This document shows positions 5,867 through 8,747 of a DNA stretch of 8,747 bases, piece by piece (the first letter of the stretch is position 1; the number at the start of each line of letters is the position of its first letter). A program made the translations under genes and the position numbers. A model generated the notes under the pieces. That model searched no databases, had not been told where the DNA came from, and worked only from the letters and a program-made list of their open reading frames with translations. Source of the stretch: Gammaproteobacteria bacterium (GTDB taxonomy: Bacteria; Pseudomonadota; Gammaproteobacteria; S012-40); NCBI GenBank assembly GCA_015491615.1, contig WFVN01000025.1, positions 1 through 8,747 of the forward strand, read 5' to 3'.

Positions 5867-6367
5867 TTATGTTACCGAATCGGCAGGGGGTTGGCCATCG
5901 CCGGTGCTTCGGCGGGCTCTGCGGGCGCGGAAGAAGTCACGCAGGAGGCGGGCGGCTTCTTCCCGGTAGGGGCCCTGTTCCACCTGCACGCGGTGGTTGA
6001 GGCCGGGGTGGTCGAGGAGTTGGATGAGGGAGCCGGCGGCGCCGGTGCGGGGGTCGGGGGTGGCGTACACGAGGCGGGCGATGCGGGCGTGGACGAGGGC
6101 GCCGGCGCACATGGGGCAGGGCTCGAGGGTGACGTAAAGAGTAGTGCCGGGCAGGCGGTAGTTCCGCTCCAGGGCGCCGGCGGCACGCAGGGCTTGGATT
6201 TCGGCGTGGGCCGTGGGGTCGCAGGTGGCGATAGGGCGGTTCCAGCCTTCGCCGATGGCGACGCCGGAGCGTACCAGGACCGCTCCCACGGGCACCTCGC
6301 CTTCCGCTTCGGCACGCCGCGCCAGCTCCAGGGCGCGGGCCATCCAGTGCCAGTCCTGGGCGTTCAC
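5867..6367 (-). CDS. tadA: tRNA-specific adenosine deaminase TadA
   Basis: Zinc deaminase that converts A34 to inosine in the anticodon of tRNA-Arg(ACG), allowing one tRNA to read CGU, CGC and CGA. The 166-residue protein has the cytidine-deaminase fold motifs: GEVPVGAVLV near residue 23, the catalytic HAE (H54, E56) in PTAHAEIQALR, and the zinc cysteines in LEPCPMCAGAL (C84, C87). TGAAGSL and NHR follow, as in E. coli TadA, and the Arg-rich C-terminal helix DFFRARRARR matches the tRNA-contacting end. I chose the GTG at 6367: it overlaps the guaA TGA as GTGA and gives an N-terminus (DWHWMARALELARRA) aligned with E. coli. A later ATG at 6343 is possible. The frame stays open far upstream only because it shadows guaA. 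guaB-guaA-tadA order is common in gammaproteobacteria. Confidence 0.95.
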   Translation of the reverse strand: MNAQDWHWMARALELARRAEAEGEVPVGAVLVRSGVAIGEGWNRPIATCDPTAHAEIQALRAAGALERNYRLPGTTLYVTLEPCPMCAGALVHARIARLVYATPDPRTGAAGSLIQLLDHPGLNHRVQVEQGPYREEAARLLRDFFRARRARRSTGDGQPPADSVT

Positions 6368-7938
6368 TCCCACTCGATGGTGGCGGGGGGTTTGCCGGAG
6401 ATGTCGTAGACGACGCGGGAGACGTCGGGGTTCTCGTTGATGATGCGGCGGGAGACTTCGTCGAGGAGTTCGTAGGGCAGGTGGGCCCAGTTGGCGGTCA
6501 TGAAGTCCACCGTCTCCACCGCGCGCAGGGCGATGACGTGGGCATAGCGCCGCTGATCCCCCACCACCCCCACGGAGCGCACGGGCAGGAAGACGGCGAA
6601 GGCCTGGCTCACTTGGTCGTAGAGGCCGGCCTCGCGCAGGGCGTCGATGAAGACGGCGTCGGCGCGGCGCAGGACGTCGGCGTATTCCTTTTTCACCTCG
6701 CCGAGGATGCGCACTCCCAGACCGGGACCGGGGAAGGGGTGGCGGTAGACCATGTCGTAGGGCAGCCCCAGTTCCAGGCCGATGCGCCGCACCTCGTCCT
6801 TGAAGAGTTCTCGCAGGGGTTCCAGGAGTTTGAGCTGCATGCGCTCGGGGAGGCCGCCCACGTTGTGGTGGGACTTGATGACCTCGGCCTTGCCGGTCTT
6901 GGCGGCGGCCGATTCGATGACGTCGGGGTAGATGGTGCCCTGGGCGAGCCAGCGAACCCCTTCCAGCTTGCCGGCCTCTTCTTCGAAGACCTCCACGAAC
7001 ACACGGCCGATGATCTTGCGCTTTTCCTCCGGGTCTTCGACCCCGGCGAGGGCGGCCAGAAAGCGCTCTTCGGCGTCCACGTGGATCACTTTCATGCCCA
7101 TGTGGGCGGCGAAGGTGGCCATCACCTGCTCGGCCTCGTTCAGGCGCAGCAGGCCGTTGTCCACGAACACGCAGGTGAGCTGGTCGCCGATGGCACGGTG
7201 CAACAGGGCCGCCACCACGGAGGAGTCCACCCCCCCGGAGAGACCCAGGAGGACCTGGTCGGAGCCCACCTGCTCGCGGATGCGGGCGATGCTGTCCTCG
7301 ATGATGTTGCCGGGGGTCCACAGGCGCTCGCAGCCGCAGATGCCCACCACGAAGCGTTCCAGGATGCGCTTACCCTGGCGGGTGTGGGTGACCTCGGGGT
7401 GGAACTGAACGCCGTAGAAAAGGCGTTCCTCGTCGGCCATGCCGGCGATGGGGGCGTTTTCCGATGAGGCCATGAGCTTGAATCCGGGGGGCAGCATGAC
7501 CACCCGATCGCCATGGCTCATCCACACGTCGAGGAGGCCGTAGCCCTCGGGGGTGGTGTGGTCTTCGATGTCGCGCAGCAGACGGGTGTGACCGCGGGCG
7601 CGCACCTGGGCGTAGCCGAATTCGCGCTCGTCGGAGGTTTCTACCTTGCCCCCCAGTTGCACGGCCATGGTCTGCATGCCGTAACAGATGCCCAGCACCG
7701 GCACCCCCATCTCGAAGACCACCTCCGGGGCGCGCGGGCCGCCTTCCACGGTGGCCGACTGGGGGCCGCCGGAGAGGATGATGCCACGCGGAGCGAAGGC
7801 GCGGATGGCGGCCTCGTCCATGTCGAAGGGGTGGATCTCGCAATAGACGCCGATTTCCCGCACCCGGCGGGCGATGAGCTGGGTGTATTGGGAGCCGAAA
7901 TCGAGGATGAGGATGCGCTGTTGGTGGATGTCCGTCAT
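6364..7938 (-). CDS. guaA: GMP synthase (glutamine-hydrolysing)
   Basis: Cytoplasmic enzyme that converts XMP to GMP with ATP and glutamine, the last step of guanine nucleotide synthesis. It is 524 residues, within one residue of the E. coli protein. The N-terminal class I glutamine amidotransferase domain (about 1-205) begins ILILDFGSQYTQLIARRVRE. It carries the nucleophile C85 in GICYGMQ, and H180 and E182 in VQFHPEV. The ATP-pyrophosphatase domain has the P-loop motif GLSGGVDSSV near 232-241. The C-terminal dimerisation and XMP-binding domain ends in KPPATIEWE, the invariant family end. The start lies 4 bases after the guaB stop (TGAGCCCATG), and the stop overlaps the tadA GTG, so the three genes form one operon. 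Nothing is missing or unusual. Confidence 0.98.
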   Translation of the reverse strand: MTDIHQQRILILDFGSQYTQLIARRVREIGVYCEIHPFDMDEAAIRAFAPRGIILSGGPQSATVEGGPRAPEVVFEMGVPVLGICYGMQTMAVQLGGKVETSDEREFGYAQVRARGHTRLLRDIEDHTTPEGYGLLDVWMSHGDRVVMLPPGFKLMASSENAPIAGMADEERLFYGVQFHPEVTHTRQGKRILERFVVGICGCERLWTPGNIIEDSIARIREQVGSDQVLLGLSGGVDSSVVAALLHRAIGDQLTCVFVDNGLLRLNEAEQVMATFAAHMGMKVIHVDAEERFLAALAGVEDPEEKRKIIGRVFVEVFEEEAGKLEGVRWLAQGTIYPDVIESAAAKTGKAEVIKSHHNVGGLPERMQLKLLEPLRELFKDEVRRIGLELGLPYDMVYRHPFPGPGLGVRILGEVKKEYADVLRRADAVFIDALREAGLYDQVSQAFAVFLPVRSVGVVGDQRRYAHVIALRAVETVDFMTANWAHLPYELLDEVSRRIINENPDVSRVVYDISGKPPATIEWE

Positions 7939-7942
7939 GGGC

Positions 7943-8747
7943 TCAGTCGATGCGGTAGTTGGGGGCTTCTTTGGTGATGGTCACGTCGTGCACGTGGCTC
8001 TCGCGCATGCCCGCATTGGTGACGCGCACGAAACGCGGTTTGTTGCGCATCTCCTCCAGATTGGAACAGCCGGTGTAACCCATGGAGGCGCGCAGGCCGC
8101 CCATGAGCTGGTGGACGATGGCCACCATGCTGCCCTTGTAGGGCACGCGCCCTTCGATGCCCTCGGGCACCAGCTTCTCCATTCCGCCTTCGGTGTCCTG
8201 GAAATAGCGGTCCGAGGAGCCCTGGGTCTGCGCCATGGCGCCGATGGACCCCATGCCCCGGTAGGACTTGTAGGAACGCCCCTGGTAGAGCTCCACCTCG
8301 CCCGGGGCCTCCTCGGTGCCGGCGAGCATGGAGCCGACCATGACCGAGTAAGCGCCGGCGGCGATGGCCTTGGCCAGGTCGCCGGAGAAGCGGATGCCGC
8401 CATCGGCGATGAGGGGCACGCCTTTGTCGCGCAGGGCGGCGGCGACGTTGGCGACGGCGGTGATCTGCGGCACCCCCACGCCGGTGACGATGCGGGTGGT
8501 GCAGATGGAACCGGGGCCGATGCCCACCTTGACCGCGTCGGCACCATGTTCCACCAGGGCCAGAGCGGCCTCGGCGGTACCCACGTTGCCGCCGATGACC
8601 TGGATGTCCGGATAGTGCTCCTTGACCCAGCGTACCCGGTCCAACACTCGCTGGGAGTGACCGTGGGCCGTGTCCACGCAGATCACGTCCACCCCCGCCT
8701 CCACCAGGGCGGCGACGCGCTCGTCGGTATCCGGGCCGGTCCCCACC
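7943..8747 (-). CDS. guaB: IMP dehydrogenase, 5' part outside the window
   Basis: NAD-dependent oxidation of IMP to XMP, the committed step to GMP. The visible 268 codons are the C-terminal half, running from VGTGPDTDERVAALVEAGVDV to the stop at 7943-7945. The missing start, the first part of the barrel and any CBS pair lie to the right of the window. Seen in order: VDTAHGHS, IGGNVGTAEAA, the catalytic loop KVGIGPGSICTTRIVTGVGVPQ with the active-site Cys, then IADGGIRFSGDLAKAIAAGA and MVGSMLAGTEEAPGE. ELYQGRSYKSYRGMGS forms the flap approach, and the typical end HVHDVTITKEAPNYRID follows. The gene is separated from guaA by 4 bases. A first codon GTG at the window edge is internal, not a start. 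Confidence 0.97.
   Translation of the reverse strand, partial: VGTGPDTDERVAALVEAGVDVICVDTAHGHSQRVLDRVRWVKEHYPDIQVIGGNVGTAEAALALVEHGADAVKVGIGPGSICTTRIVTGVGVPQITAVANVAAALRDKGVPLIADGGIRFSGDLAKAIAAGAYSVMVGSMLAGTEEAPGEVELYQGRSYKSYRGMGSIGAMAQTQGSSDRYFQDTEGGMEKLVPEGIEGRVPYKGSMVAIVHQLMGGLRASMGYTGCSNLEEMRNKPRFVRVTNAGMRESHVHDVTITKEAPNYRID

Noticed and set aside
6368..7321. Long minus-strand extension upstream of tadA in the same frame
   Set aside because: It overlaps guaA in another frame and is Arg/Pro/Gly-rich. TadA homology begins only at the GTG at 6367.
6481..7467. 328-codon plus-strand open frame opposite guaA
   Set aside because: Antisense shadow of the guaA codon pattern, rich in Gly/His/Val, with no ribosome site or recognisable motif.

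Overview
The window looks like a chromosomal segment of a high-G+C gammaproteobacterium. The gene orders ppiB-lpxH and guaB-guaA-tadA, a cytoplasmic-type PpiB and an LpxH with E. coli-like spacing of its metal ligands point to a Gram-negative gammaproteobacterium. Strong GC bias at third codon positions and flagellar-type promoters suggest a motile, possibly Chromatiales/Ectothiorhodospira-like lineage. That finer placement is inference only.

Layout. (1) 1-1100, plus strand: the 3' part of ppiB, then lpxH, joined by a one-base TGATG overlap. (2) 1119-4153, minus strand, read right to left: a methyl-accepting chemotaxis protein (MCP) without periplasmic domain or HAMP, a membrane-tethered all-helical protein resembling nitrate/nitrite-sensing (NIT) domains, phnA/yjdM, yaiI, tRNA-Lys(CUU), and a Rho-independent terminator facing lpxH. 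The genes overlap or lie within about 40 bases of each other, so they may form one transcript. (3) 4154-4327: a divergent promoter region with sigma-28 (FliA)-like promoters on both strands. (4) 4328-5527, plus strand: an HD-GYP protein with a degenerate HPt-like N-terminal domain. (5) 5528-5732: non-coding, then a symmetrical bidirectional terminator. (6) 5765-8747, minus strand: guaB (partial), guaA, tadA and tRNA-Ser(CGA), packed as one operon.

The accessory part is 2093-5527. A sensor-less MCP overlaps by four bases with a separately encoded NIT-like protein. Across the divergent promoter lies a probable c-di-GMP phosphodiesterase with one of the clearest sigma-28 promoters one could expect to spot by eye. 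Together these look like a flagellar-regulon cassette that joins chemotaxis and c-di-GMP turnover, set between housekeeping genes. A two-protein (split) receptor is a plausible but untested idea.

Two neighbouring genes, the NIT-like gene and phnA, each carry one extra base that splits the reading frame. In both cases removing a single base restores a full family-like protein. These are either sequence errors or early gene decay. The phnA site has a zero-frame stop exactly at the shift, so recoding should be excluded rather than ignored.
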